Assembly: GCF_001426405.1 (NCBI RefSeq)
Contig: NZ_LMEP01000023.1
Coordinates: 336,485-400,484, forward strand
Source: Streptomyces sp. Root1304
GTDB taxonomy: Bacteria > Actinomycetota > Actinomycetes > Streptomycetales > Streptomycetaceae
Direction: 5' to 3'
DNA length: 64,000 nucleotides
Shown: piece after piece, positions 8,207 through 18,034 of the stretch
Position numbering within the stretch: the stretch's first letter is position 1
How the letters are laid out: every line of letters begins with the position of its first letter
Position numbers and translations under genes: made by a program
Notes under the pieces: model-generated
What the model was told of the DNA's origin: nothing
Seen by the model: the letters and a program-made list of their open reading frames with translations, nothing else
The model's database searches: none

Positions 8207-9169
8207 ATGACCGCCGCCGCACCCCCGCCGGAGGCCCTCCGCGCCCCCCTGATCGTGGAATTCCCCTTCACCCGCTCCCTCGGCCCCGTCCAGTCCGCCT
8301 TCCTCACCGGACTCCGCGACCGCACCGTGCTCGGCGTCCGCACCGAAGCCGGCGGCGTCCTCGTCCCGCCCGTCGAGTACGACCCCGTCACCGCCGCCGA
8401 GCTGAGCGACCTCGTCGAGGTCGCCCCCACCGGCACCGTCACCACCTGGGCCTGGAACCCCGAGCCCCGCCCCGGCCAGCCCCTCGACACCCCCTTCGCC
8501 TGGGTGCTCGTCCGCCTCGACGGCGCCGACACCGCCCTCCTGCACGCCCTGGACGCCCCCGGCCCCGAAGCCGTCCGCACCGGACTGCGGGTCCGCATCC
8601 GCTGGGCCGCCGAACGCTCCGGCGCCATCACGGACATCGCCTGCTTCGAACCGTACGAGGGCACCGCGGAGCGCGGCCCCGCCCCGCACGACGGCCGCTT
8701 CGACGAACCCGTGACCGGCATCGTCGCCCCCGCCCGTCTCGACTACACCTACAGCCCCGGCCGCGCCCAGACCCGCTACCTCCAGGCACTCGCCGAGCGC
8801 CGGACCGTCGGCGAACGCTGCCCCTCCTGCACCAAGGTGTACGTGCCGCCCCGCGGCGCCTGCCCCACCTGCGGCGTCGCCACCACCGACCGGGTCGAGG
8901 TCGGCCCCAAGGGCACCGTCACCACCTTCTGCATCGTCAACATCAAGGCCCGGAACGCCGAGATCGAGGTTCCGTACGTCTACGCCCACATCGCCCTCGA
9001 CGGCGCCGGACTCGCCCTGCACGGCCGCATCGCGGGCATCCCGTACGACGAGGTCCGGATGGGCCTGCGGGTCGAACCCGTGTGGACCGAGGGCGGCCGG
9101 TACCCCGACCACTACCGGCCCACCGGCGAACCCGACGCCGACCACGACACCTTCAAGGAGCTGCTGTGA
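8207..9169 (+). CDS. Double DUF35 OB-fold/zinc-ribbon protein
   Basis: A 320-residue protein with two DUF35-like OB-fold units. The N-terminal unit (about 15-150) has lost its zinc ribbon. The C-terminal unit (about 185-310) keeps C-P-S-C and C-P-T-C rubredoxin-type knuckles before the OB fold. DUF35 proteins bind thiolase-fold partners; ChsH2-DUF35 with Ltp2 is the known retro-aldolase pair of cholesterol side-chain cleavage. GAAGGAG lies 9 bases before the ATG. Its stop overlaps the GTG of the next gene, so the two are made together, supporting a complex. Confidence 0.88.
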   Translation: MTAAAPPPEALRAPLIVEFPFTRSLGPVQSAFLTGLRDRTVLGVRTEAGGVLVPPVEYDPVTAAELSDLVEVAPTGTVTTWAWNPEPRPGQPLDTPFAWVLVRLDGADTALLHALDAPGPEAVRTGLRVRIRWAAERSGAITDIACFEPYEGTAERGPAPHDGRFDEPVTGIVAPARLDYTYSPGRAQTRYLQALAERRTVGERCPSCTKVYVPPRGACPTCGVATTDRVEVGPKGTVTTFCIVNIKARNAEIEVPYVYAHIALDGAGLALHGRIAGIPYDEVRMGLRVEPVWTEGGRYPDHYRPTGEPDADHDTFKELL

Positions 9170-10224
9170 GGCCCGACCGAGAGGTGGCGATCGTCGCCTT
9201 CGCCCAGAGCGACCACCGACGGCACACCGACGACCTCTCCGAGGTCGAGATGGTCATGCCCGTCCTCCACGACGTCCTCCGGCAGACCGGACTCAGGGCC
9301 GCCGACATCGGCTTCACCTGCTCCGGCTCGTCCGACTACCTGGCCGGGCGCGCCTTCTCCTTCACGATGGCCCTCGACGGCGTCGGCGCCTGGCCGCCGA
9401 TCTCCGAGTCCCACGTCGAGACCGACGGCGCCTGGGCCCTGTACGAGGCCTGGGTGAAGCTCCTCACCGGCGAGGCCGACACCGCCCTCGTCTACGCGTA
9501 CGGCAAGTCCTCGCCCGGCTCCGTCCGCGACGTCCTCACCCGCCAGCTCGACCCCTACTACCTCGCCCCGCTCTGGCCCGACTCCGTGGCCCTCGCCGCC
9601 CTCCAGGCACAGGCCCTCGTCGACACCGGGGCCACCGACGAACCCGCCCTCGCCGCCATCGCCACCCGCAGCCGCGAGGACGCCGCCGCGAACCCGCACG
9701 CCCAGCTGCCCGGCGCCCGCGCCCAGGGCGACTACGTCGTCCGGCCGCTCCGCACCGGCGACTGCCCGCCCGTCGGCGACGGCGCCGCCGCCGTGATCCT
9801 CGCCGCCGGGGACAGGGCCCGCGAACTCTGCGCCCGCCCCGCCTGGATCCGCGGCATGGACCACCGCATCGAGGCCCACTCCCTCGGCGTCCGCGACCTC
9901 ACCGACTCGCCCTCCACCCGCCTCGCCGCCGAACGCGCCGGAGCCTTCGAACGGCCGGTGGACACCGCCGAGCTCCACGCGCCCTTCAGCTCCCAGGAGG
10001 TCGTCCTGCGCAAGGCCCTCGACCTCGACGGGAGCGTGCGGGTCAACCCGTCCGGCGGAGCGCTCGCCGCCAACCCCGTCATGGCCGCCGGCCTCATCCG
10101 GCTCGGCGAGGCCGCCGCCCGCATCCACCGCGGGGACTCCGACCGGGCCCTCGCCCACGCCACCTCCGGTCCCTGCCTGCAGCAGAACCTCGTCGCCGTC
10201 CTGGAAGGGGAGCCCCGTGCCTAA
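9166..10224 (+). CDS. Thiolase-fold lipid-transfer (Ltp-like) protein 1
   Basis: A 352-residue thiolase-superfamily protein that starts at a GTG overlapping the DUF35 stop codon by 4 bases. The thiolase fold is shown by GDGAAAVIL, the His-containing LHAPFSSQE, NPSGGALAANP, and ATSGPC near the end. At the place of the nucleophilic Cys (CxSG of real thiolases) it has HVETDGAWALYEA, so Claisen thiolysis is unlikely. Ltp2-like aldolases also lack this Cys and work with DUF35 partners, so retro-aldol cleavage of a beta-hydroxyacyl-CoA is the favoured inference. Confidence 0.85.
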   Translation: MRPDREVAIVAFAQSDHRRHTDDLSEVEMVMPVLHDVLRQTGLRAADIGFTCSGSSDYLAGRAFSFTMALDGVGAWPPISESHVETDGAWALYEAWVKLLTGEADTALVYAYGKSSPGSVRDVLTRQLDPYYLAPLWPDSVALAALQAQALVDTGATDEPALAAIATRSREDAAANPHAQLPGARAQGDYVVRPLRTGDCPPVGDGAAAVILAAGDRARELCARPAWIRGMDHRIEAHSLGVRDLTDSPSTRLAAERAGAFERPVDTAELHAPFSSQEVVLRKALDLDGSVRVNPSGGALAANPVMAAGLIRLGEAAARIHRGDSDRALAHATSGPCLQQNLVAVLEGEPRA

Positions 10225-11383
10225 GGAGCCCGTCGCCGTCGTCGGCATCGGCCAGACCAAACACGTCGCCGCCCGCAGGGACGTCTCGATCGCCGGACTC
10301 GTCCGCGAGGCCGCCGTCCGCGCCCTGGAGGACGCGGAACTGACCTGGGCGGACATCGACGCCGTCGTCATCGGCAAGGCCCCCGACTTCTTCGAGGGCG
10401 TGATGATGCCGGAGCTGTACCTCGCCGACGCGCTCGGCGCGGTCGGCAAACCCATGATCCGGGTGCACACGGCCGGCTCCGTCGGCGGCTCCACCGCCCT
10501 CGTCGCCGCCAACCTGGTCGCCGCGCGCGTCCACGGCACCGTCCTCACCCTCGCCTTCGAGAAGCAGTCCGAGTCCAACGCCATGTGGGGGCTCTCGCTG
10601 CCCGTCCCCTTCCAGCAGCCGCTGCTCGCCGGCGCCGGAGGCTTCTTCGCCCCCCACGTCCGCGCCTACATGCACCGCACCGGCGCCCCCGACACCATCG
10701 GATCCCTCGTCGCGTACAAGGACCGGCGCAACGCGCTCAAGAACCCGTACGCCCATCTCCACGAGCACGACCTCACCCTGGAGAAGGTGCAGGCCTCCCC
10801 GATGCTCTGGGACCCGATCCGCTACTCCGAGACCTGCCCGTCCTCGGACGGCGCCTGCGCCATGGTCCTCACCGACCGCGCGGGCGCGGCCCGTTCACCC
10901 CGCCCGCCCGCCTGGGTGCACGGCGGGGCGATGCGCAGCGAACCCACCCTCTTCGCCGGCAAGGACTTCGTCTCCCCCCGCGCCGGCCGCGACTGCGCCG
11001 CCGACGTCTACCGGCAGGCCGGCATCACCGACCCCCGGCGGGAGATCGACGCCGTCGAGATGTACGTGCCGTTCTCCTGGTACGAACCCATGTGGCTGGA
11101 GAACCTGGGCTTCGCCGAGGAGGGCGAGGGCTGGAAGCTCACCGAGGCCGGCGTGACCGAACTCGACGGGGACCTGCCCGTGAACCCCTCCGGCGGAGTG
11201 CTCTCCACCAACCCCATCGGCGCCTCCGGAATGATCCGCTTCGCCGAAGCGGCCCTCCAGGTGCGGGGAGAGGCCGGGGAGCACCAGGTCGACGGCGCCC
11301 GCCGGGCGCTCGGACACGCCTACGGGGGCGGCGCGCAGTTCTTCTCCATGTGGCTCGTGGGGGACACCGCGCCGACGGCGTGA
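10217..11383 (+). CDS. Thiolase-fold lipid-transfer (Ltp-like) protein 2
   Basis: A 388-residue SCP2/Ltp-type thiolase homologue that overlaps the preceding gene by 8 bases, with GGGGAG before its GTG. It begins PVAVVGIGQTKH, a typical thiolase start, and has SSDGACAMVL, EMYVPFSWYE, NPSGGVLSTNPIGASG and GHAYGGGAQ. The expected CASG segment reads HTAGSVGGSTAL, with Thr in place of Cys. It may form a heteromer with the preceding paralogue and the DUF35 protein. This is the last gene of the operon. Confidence 0.86.
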   Translation: MPKEPVAVVGIGQTKHVAARRDVSIAGLVREAAVRALEDAELTWADIDAVVIGKAPDFFEGVMMPELYLADALGAVGKPMIRVHTAGSVGGSTALVAANLVAARVHGTVLTLAFEKQSESNAMWGLSLPVPFQQPLLAGAGGFFAPHVRAYMHRTGAPDTIGSLVAYKDRRNALKNPYAHLHEHDLTLEKVQASPMLWDPIRYSETCPSSDGACAMVLTDRAGAARSPRPPAWVHGGAMRSEPTLFAGKDFVSPRAGRDCAADVYRQAGITDPRREIDAVEMYVPFSWYEPMWLENLGFAEEGEGWKLTEAGVTELDGDLPVNPSGGVLSTNPIGASGMIRFAEAALQVRGEAGEHQVDGARRALGHAYGGGAQFFSMWLVGDTAPTA

Positions 11384-11540
11384 ACCGGCAGCCGCGGGGG
11401 TACGGAGACACGCTGAGGCCAGGTGTACGTTTTGCCCGGCGCACCTCACTCCATCGGGCGTACGCTGGGGCTTTCGCGGGGCCTCCCGCCGGACGCTCTG
11501 ATCATGCGCCCGGCGTGCGCCCCCGGTGTGGGGGTGGAGA

Positions 11541-14500
11541 GTGGCACAGCACGACGGCCGGACGGCACGTCAGGGATTCGGCCTCTTCGAACGCGAGGCG
11601 GCCATCGGCGCGGCCGAGGAGGCCCTCGACCTCCTGACGGGCCTCGCCGACGACCCGCCGTGGCCCGACCGTGCCTCCGCACCCCGCGAGCGGCCCGGCC
11701 CCCGCCTCGTCGTGGTCCCCGGGCAGGGCGGCGCGGACACCGCGCGGCCCGCCGAGGACCCGCCCTCCGTCCGGAGCCCCTTCCCCGGCGGAGGACACCT
11801 CGGCGTCGCCGTCGACGGCGGTCCGGGCGCCGCGGCCGACACCGACGACCGGTCCCCGGTCGCCCCGCGCGGCGGCATCCTCGCCTACGCCGCTCCCGCC
11901 GGGCTCGGCAAGACCACACTGCTCGCCGAGATCCGCCGCCGCGCCGTCGCCCGCGGCTGCACCGTGCTCTCCGCACGCGGCGGCGACCAGGAACAGCGGA
12001 TCGCCTTCCACGTCGCCCGCCAGCTCCTCCAGCCCCAGCTGGCGCACGCCACCGACACCGAACTCCGCGAACGCCTGGGCTCCTGGTACGACATCGTCGG
12101 CCCCGCCCTCGGCCTGCGCGCCTCCGCCGAGGGCTCGCCGCCCGACCCGCAGGGCCTGCGCGACGGACTCGACTGGGTCCTCACCCATCTCGCCGTACGC
12201 CGCGCGCCCCTGGTCGTCGTCCTCGACGACGCCCACTGGGCCGACCCCGAATCGCTCGGCTGGCTCGCCGCGTTCGCCCCGCGCGCCGAGGAACTGCCCA
12301 TGCTCCTCGTCGTCGCCTACCGGCCCGACGAACTCCCCGACGAAGGCGCCGAGTTCACCGGCCACCGGTCCGGCCACCGCCCCCACGGACTGGCCCCGCT
12401 CACCTCCGACGCCGTCGCCCGGCTCGTCCGCGACCGGGTCGGCACCGAAGCCGACGACACCTTCTGCCACGACTTCTGGACCGTCACCTCCGGCAACCCC
12501 TTCGAGGCGGTCGAACTCGCCGCCAAGGTCCGCGACCAGGGGCTCGAACCCACCGCCGACGGCGCCCACGAACTCCGCGACCTCGCGGCCGCCCTCAAGG
12601 GCACCGGGCTCGTCACCCGGCTGGAACGCCTCGGCTCCGCCACCGTCCGTCTCGCCTGGGCCTGCGCCGTCCTCGGCACCGAGATCTCGCCCCAGCTCGC
12701 CGGGGCCGTCGCCGGACACGGCGGCGAGGCGGTCGCCGAATGCGCCGCCCGGCTCCGCGAGGCCCGCGTCCTGGCCGAGACCGAGGATCCCGACGCTCCC
12801 CTCCAGTTCGTCCACCCCCTCATCGCCACCACCGTCTACCGCTCCATCCCGGCCGCCACCCGCGTCGCCCTGCACGGCCAGGCCGCCTGGTGCGTCGTCG
12901 ACGCCGGCCTCGGACCCACCGCAGCGGCCCGCCACCTCCTGGAGACGCACCCCGAGGGCGACCCCTGGGTCGTGCACCAGCTGCGCGCCGCCGCCTCCGA
13001 GAACCTCCGTGCCGGAGCCCCGGACGCGGCCCGCCGCTTCCTCGCCCGCGCCCTGCGCGAACCGCCCGCCGCCGACGACCGGGCCGCCGTCCTCTACGAA
13101 CTCGGCTGCTCCTCGCTCCTCACCGAGCCCGCCACCACCGTCAACCATCTGCGGGCCGCCCTCGAGGAGCCCGTCGCCGACCCCGCGCTGCGCCACGGCA
13201 TCGTCTATCGCCTCGCCCAGGTCCTCGCCCACAGCGACCGGCTCGTCGAGGCCTCCGAACTCCTCGGCCACGAGGCCCGGCAGGCCACCGACGCCCGCAG
13301 CAGGCTGCGGATGCAGGCCGAGAAGTTCATGTGGGACGTCCTGCGCGCCGACGAGCCCGAATCGCCCGCCCGCTCCCGGCGCCTCGCCGCCCTCGCGGAC
13401 CGGCTCACCGGCCGCGACGTCACCGAGCGGTACATCATCGGACTCCGTGCCTGGGACGCCACCCTGCGCGCCGAACCCGCCTCCGTCGCCCTCAAACACG
13501 CCGAACGCGCCCTCGAAGGCGGTCTGACCTGGGCCGACGAGAGCCGTGGCTTCGAGGTGCCGGTCCTCGTCGCCCTCCTCCACCTCTACGCCGACCGGCC
13601 CGGCCGTGCCGAGGAACTCTTCGCCGCCGGAACCGCCGAGTTCGAGAAGCAGGGCTGGCGCGGGGCGCACCTCGCCTTCGCGTACACGCTCATCGGCTAC
13701 ATACGATTCCGTCGCGGACGTCTGATGGAGGCCGAGGACTTCGCCCGCTCCGGACTCCGGCTCGCCGAGCGCGTCGGCGCCCGCACCCCGGCCCTCTGGT
13801 ACGCCACCGGCGTGATGATCGAGGTCCTCATCGCCCGCGGCCGTACGGACGAGGCCGAACGCGTCGCCCGCGAGCACGACTTCGGCGAACCCTTCCCGGC
13901 CGCCGTCACCATCCCGGACTGCGAGACCGTCCACGCCGAACTGCTGCTCGCCACCGGCCGCACCGAGGAGGCCGCCGAGAAGCTGGCCGCCGTCGGGAGG
14001 CGCCTGGACCCGCGCGGCAAGCGGAACCCCTCCTGCTGCCCCTGGCAGCTCAACCTCGCGCTCGCCGAGGCGGCGACCTCCCCGGCGAAGGCCGTCGCCA
14101 CCGCCCACGAGGCGGTCGCCCGTGCCCGTCAGTACGGTGCGCCCTCCGCGATCGGACAGGCGCTCCGCGTGACCGCCGAGGTCTCGGAGCCCTCCGAGCG
14201 GGTGAAGCTCCTGGAGGAGTCCGTCGACTGGCTCGACCAGTCACCCGCCGCGTACGAGCTGGCCCGCTCCCTCGTCGCCCTCGGTGTGGCACTGCGCCGC
14301 ACCGAGCGCGCCGGGGAGGCCGCCGAGCACCTCTACCGGGGCCTCGAGGCCGCCCAGGACTGCGGGGCGGACGCCCTCGCCGAGGTCGCGCGGGCCGAGC
14401 TCGCGGCGGCCGGGCTGCGGCCCCGCGCCCTCCACCCGGCGGGCACGGACACGCTCACCGCCCGTGAGCGCGCGGCCGCCGATCTCACCGTCCGCGACCA

Positions 14501-14651
14501 GGACGCGGCGGCCGTCCTCGGTGTCGACGCCGGCGCCGTCGGCCGGCTCCTCTCGGCCGTCTACCGCAAGCTCGGCACCGACCGCACGGGCCTCGCCCAG
14601 GCCCTGCGGAACACGGGACAGGGCTCCGACGAGCCCGACCGGAGGGACTGA
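11541..14651 (+). CDS. Large MalT/LuxR-like ATPase regulator
   Basis: About 1036 residues. After FEREAAI, where LAL regulators begin their AAA module, there is a Pro/Arg-rich insert of some 80 residues, then a Walker A motif APAGLGKTTL (about 118-127), Walker B VVLDDAHWAD and a long helical repeat region typical of MalT/LAL activators. The C-terminal LuxR helix-turn-helix is degenerate: TLTARERAAADLTV is followed by AAVLGVDAGAVGRLLSAVYRKLG, lacking the usual S-N-x-E-I-A helix. The start is uncertain: GTG codons at 11526 and 11541 are both possible. Its neighbour upstream is the acyl-CoA operon, which it might control. Confidence 0.85.
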   Translation: MAQHDGRTARQGFGLFEREAAIGAAEEALDLLTGLADDPPWPDRASAPRERPGPRLVVVPGQGGADTARPAEDPPSVRSPFPGGGHLGVAVDGGPGAAADTDDRSPVAPRGGILAYAAPAGLGKTTLLAEIRRRAVARGCTVLSARGGDQEQRIAFHVARQLLQPQLAHATDTELRERLGSWYDIVGPALGLRASAEGSPPDPQGLRDGLDWVLTHLAVRRAPLVVVLDDAHWADPESLGWLAAFAPRAEELPMLLVVAYRPDELPDEGAEFTGHRSGHRPHGLAPLTSDAVARLVRDRVGTEADDTFCHDFWTVTSGNPFEAVELAAKVRDQGLEPTADGAHELRDLAAALKGTGLVTRLERLGSATVRLAWACAVLGTEISPQLAGAVAGHGGEAVAECAARLREARVLAETEDPDAPLQFVHPLIATTVYRSIPAATRVALHGQAAWCVVDAGLGPTAAARHLLETHPEGDPWVVHQLRAAASENLRAGAPDAARRFLARALREPPAADDRAAVLYELGCSSLLTEPATTVNHLRAALEEPVADPALRHGIVYRLAQVLAHSDRLVEASELLGHEARQATDARSRLRMQAEKFMWDVLRADEPESPARSRRLAALADRLTGRDVTERYIIGLRAWDATLRAEPASVALKHAERALEGGLTWADESRGFEVPVLVALLHLYADRPGRAEELFAAGTAEFEKQGWRGAHLAFAYTLIGYIRFRRGRLMEAEDFARSGLRLAERVGARTPALWYATGVMIEVLIARGRTDEAERVAREHDFGEPFPAAVTIPDCETVHAELLLATGRTEEAAEKLAAVGRRLDPRGKRNPSCCPWQLNLALAEAATSPAKAVATAHEAVARARQYGAPSAIGQALRVTAEVSEPSERVKLLEESVDWLDQSPAAYELARSLVALGVALRRTERAGEAAEHLYRGLEAAQDCGADALAEVARAELAAAGLRPRALHPAGTDTLTARERAAADLTVRDQDAAAVLGVDAGAVGRLLSAVYRKLGTDRTGLAQALRNTGQGSDEPDRRD

Positions 14652-14707
14652 CCGGCCGGAGCCGCCCGGCGCGTCACACCGCGCGCCGGGCCACGTACCA
14701 TGGCCGT

Positions 14708-15208
14708 ATGTCCTTCCTCCGCCGCCGCAGCGCCGCCACACCCGCGGGCCCGGACTTCGACGTCCTGGCCATGGATCCGGGGGACTGGCCCGGCAACCTC
14801 GGCGCCGGTCTGCTGCCCGCGCCCGACGGCTCCTGCCAGGGCGTCTTCCTCCGGTACGACCTCTTCGGCGGACGCGGACCCGCGATGATCATCGGCAATC
14901 TGCCGGAGGGCTCCCCGGCGCGCGAGCTCGCGGACGGCCAGATCCCCTTCGAGGTGGCCCAGCTCCTCGCCGCCCTGGAGAACGACGAGCCGGTCGAGGT
15001 CCTCGACACCGAGGACGTCCCCGTCATGCAGGGCGACAACCTCCTCATCGTCCGGCGTCTGAAGCTCTCCGAGAGCCGGATCTCCTGCGTCCAGTTCGAC
15101 CGCAGCGACAACGTCCTCGTGACGATCGCCAGTTGGGACCGGCCGATCACCGACGACCTGTACGCGCTGCTCAAGCCGCTGCCCGCCGAGCTGTTCCAGC
15201 AGGGCTGA
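14708..15208 (+). CDS. Conserved hypothetical protein
   Basis: A 166-residue acidic, soluble protein with no signal peptide, membrane helix or recognised motif. The sequence is rich in short hydrophobic strands (GPAMIIGNL, DNLLIVRRLKL, DNVLVTIASWDRPI), which suggests an alpha/beta or beta-sandwich fold. It starts at an ATG 56 bases after the large regulator gene and ends 17 bases before the S4-domain gene, so it is probably cotranscribed with the latter. Function unknown. Confidence 0.75.
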   Translation: MSFLRRRSAATPAGPDFDVLAMDPGDWPGNLGAGLLPAPDGSCQGVFLRYDLFGGRGPAMIIGNLPEGSPARELADGQIPFEVAQLLAALENDEPVEVLDTEDVPVMQGDNLLIVRRLKLSESRISCVQFDRSDNVLVTIASWDRPITDDLYALLKPLPAELFQQG

Positions 15209-15225
15209 GGGAGGGGCGGGGGCCG

Positions 15226-15591
15226 ATGAGCGCGCGCGTCGACAGCTGGATCTGGGCGGTCCGTCTCACCAAGACCCGATCCCAGTCCGCCGCGGCCTGC
15301 CGCGCCGGACACGTCAAGGTCAACGGCGAGCGGGCCAAGCCCGCCCAGCCGGTGAAGCCCGGCGACGAGGTCAGGCTCTTCCACGGCGGCCGGGAGCGGA
15401 TCGTCGAGGTCAAGGAACTCCACAGCAAGCGGGTCGGCCCGCCCGTCGCCGCCGAGGCCTATGTGGACAACAGTCCGCCCCCGCCGCCGCGCGAGCACGT
15501 CGCCGTCGCCGCCGTGCGCGACCGGGGTGCCGGCCGCCCCACCAAGCGCGACCGGCGCGAACTCGACGGCCTGCGCGGCCGCCGCGCCTGA
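15226..15591 (+). CDS. S4-domain RNA-binding protein (Hsp15-like)
   Basis: A 121-residue basic protein. Residues 3-65 form an S4 domain: RVDSWIWAVRLTKTRSQSAA followed by CRAGHVKVNGERAKPAQPVKPGDEV, the characteristic RNA-binding alpha-L motif of Hsp15/HslR and related heat-shock ribosome factors. The Pro/Arg-rich tail may add RNA contacts. In E. coli Hsp15 binds 50S subunits carrying stalled nascent chains; the same role here is inference. The ATG at 15226 follows GAGGGAGGGG. It converges on geoA. Confidence 0.88.
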   Translation: MSARVDSWIWAVRLTKTRSQSAAACRAGHVKVNGERAKPAQPVKPGDEVRLFHGGRERIVEVKELHSKRVGPPVAAEAYVDNSPPPPPREHVAVAAVRDRGAGRPTKRDRRELDGLRGRRA

Positions 15592-15629
15592 CGCCTGGGA
15601 CAGGCCCTGGAGCCCGTCCTCGCGGGTAC

Positions 15630-15666
15630 GAGGGCCGCTGCCCGGGACCTCCCGGCGGCGGCCCTC
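15630..15666. terminator. Hairpin between S4-domain gene and geoA
   Basis: Arms GAGGGCCGC and GCGGCCCTC (9 bp, perfect) enclose a second stem CCGGG/CCCGG. It lies between the two convergent stop codons and has no T-run, so it could serve both directions. Confidence 0.5.
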
Positions 15667-15673
15667 CGCCGTG

Positions 15674-17872
<2,199 letters not shown>

Positions 17873-17978
17873 GTGCTGAGGGGCCTTCCGGTGAGCAAGA
17901 ACGCTGGTCTTCCGGCCCACCTTTACCCGTCGCCCGTACGGCGCACGCGATCTCCTGAATAGTCCTATGAACGCCGAA

Positions 17979-18013
17979 GGGGTGGTGCCGGACCCTGAGT
18001 CCGGCACCACCCC
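17979..18013 (-). terminator. Terminator hairpin after the amidase gene
   Basis: Perfect 14-bp arms (GGGGTGGTGCCGGA and complement) with a 7-base loop, 22 bases beyond the amidase stop codon. It insulates geoA, which starts about 107 bases further on, so geoA should have its own promoter in that gap. Confidence 0.7.
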
Positions 18014-18034
18014 GCGCCTTTCGGCCAGCCCCCG

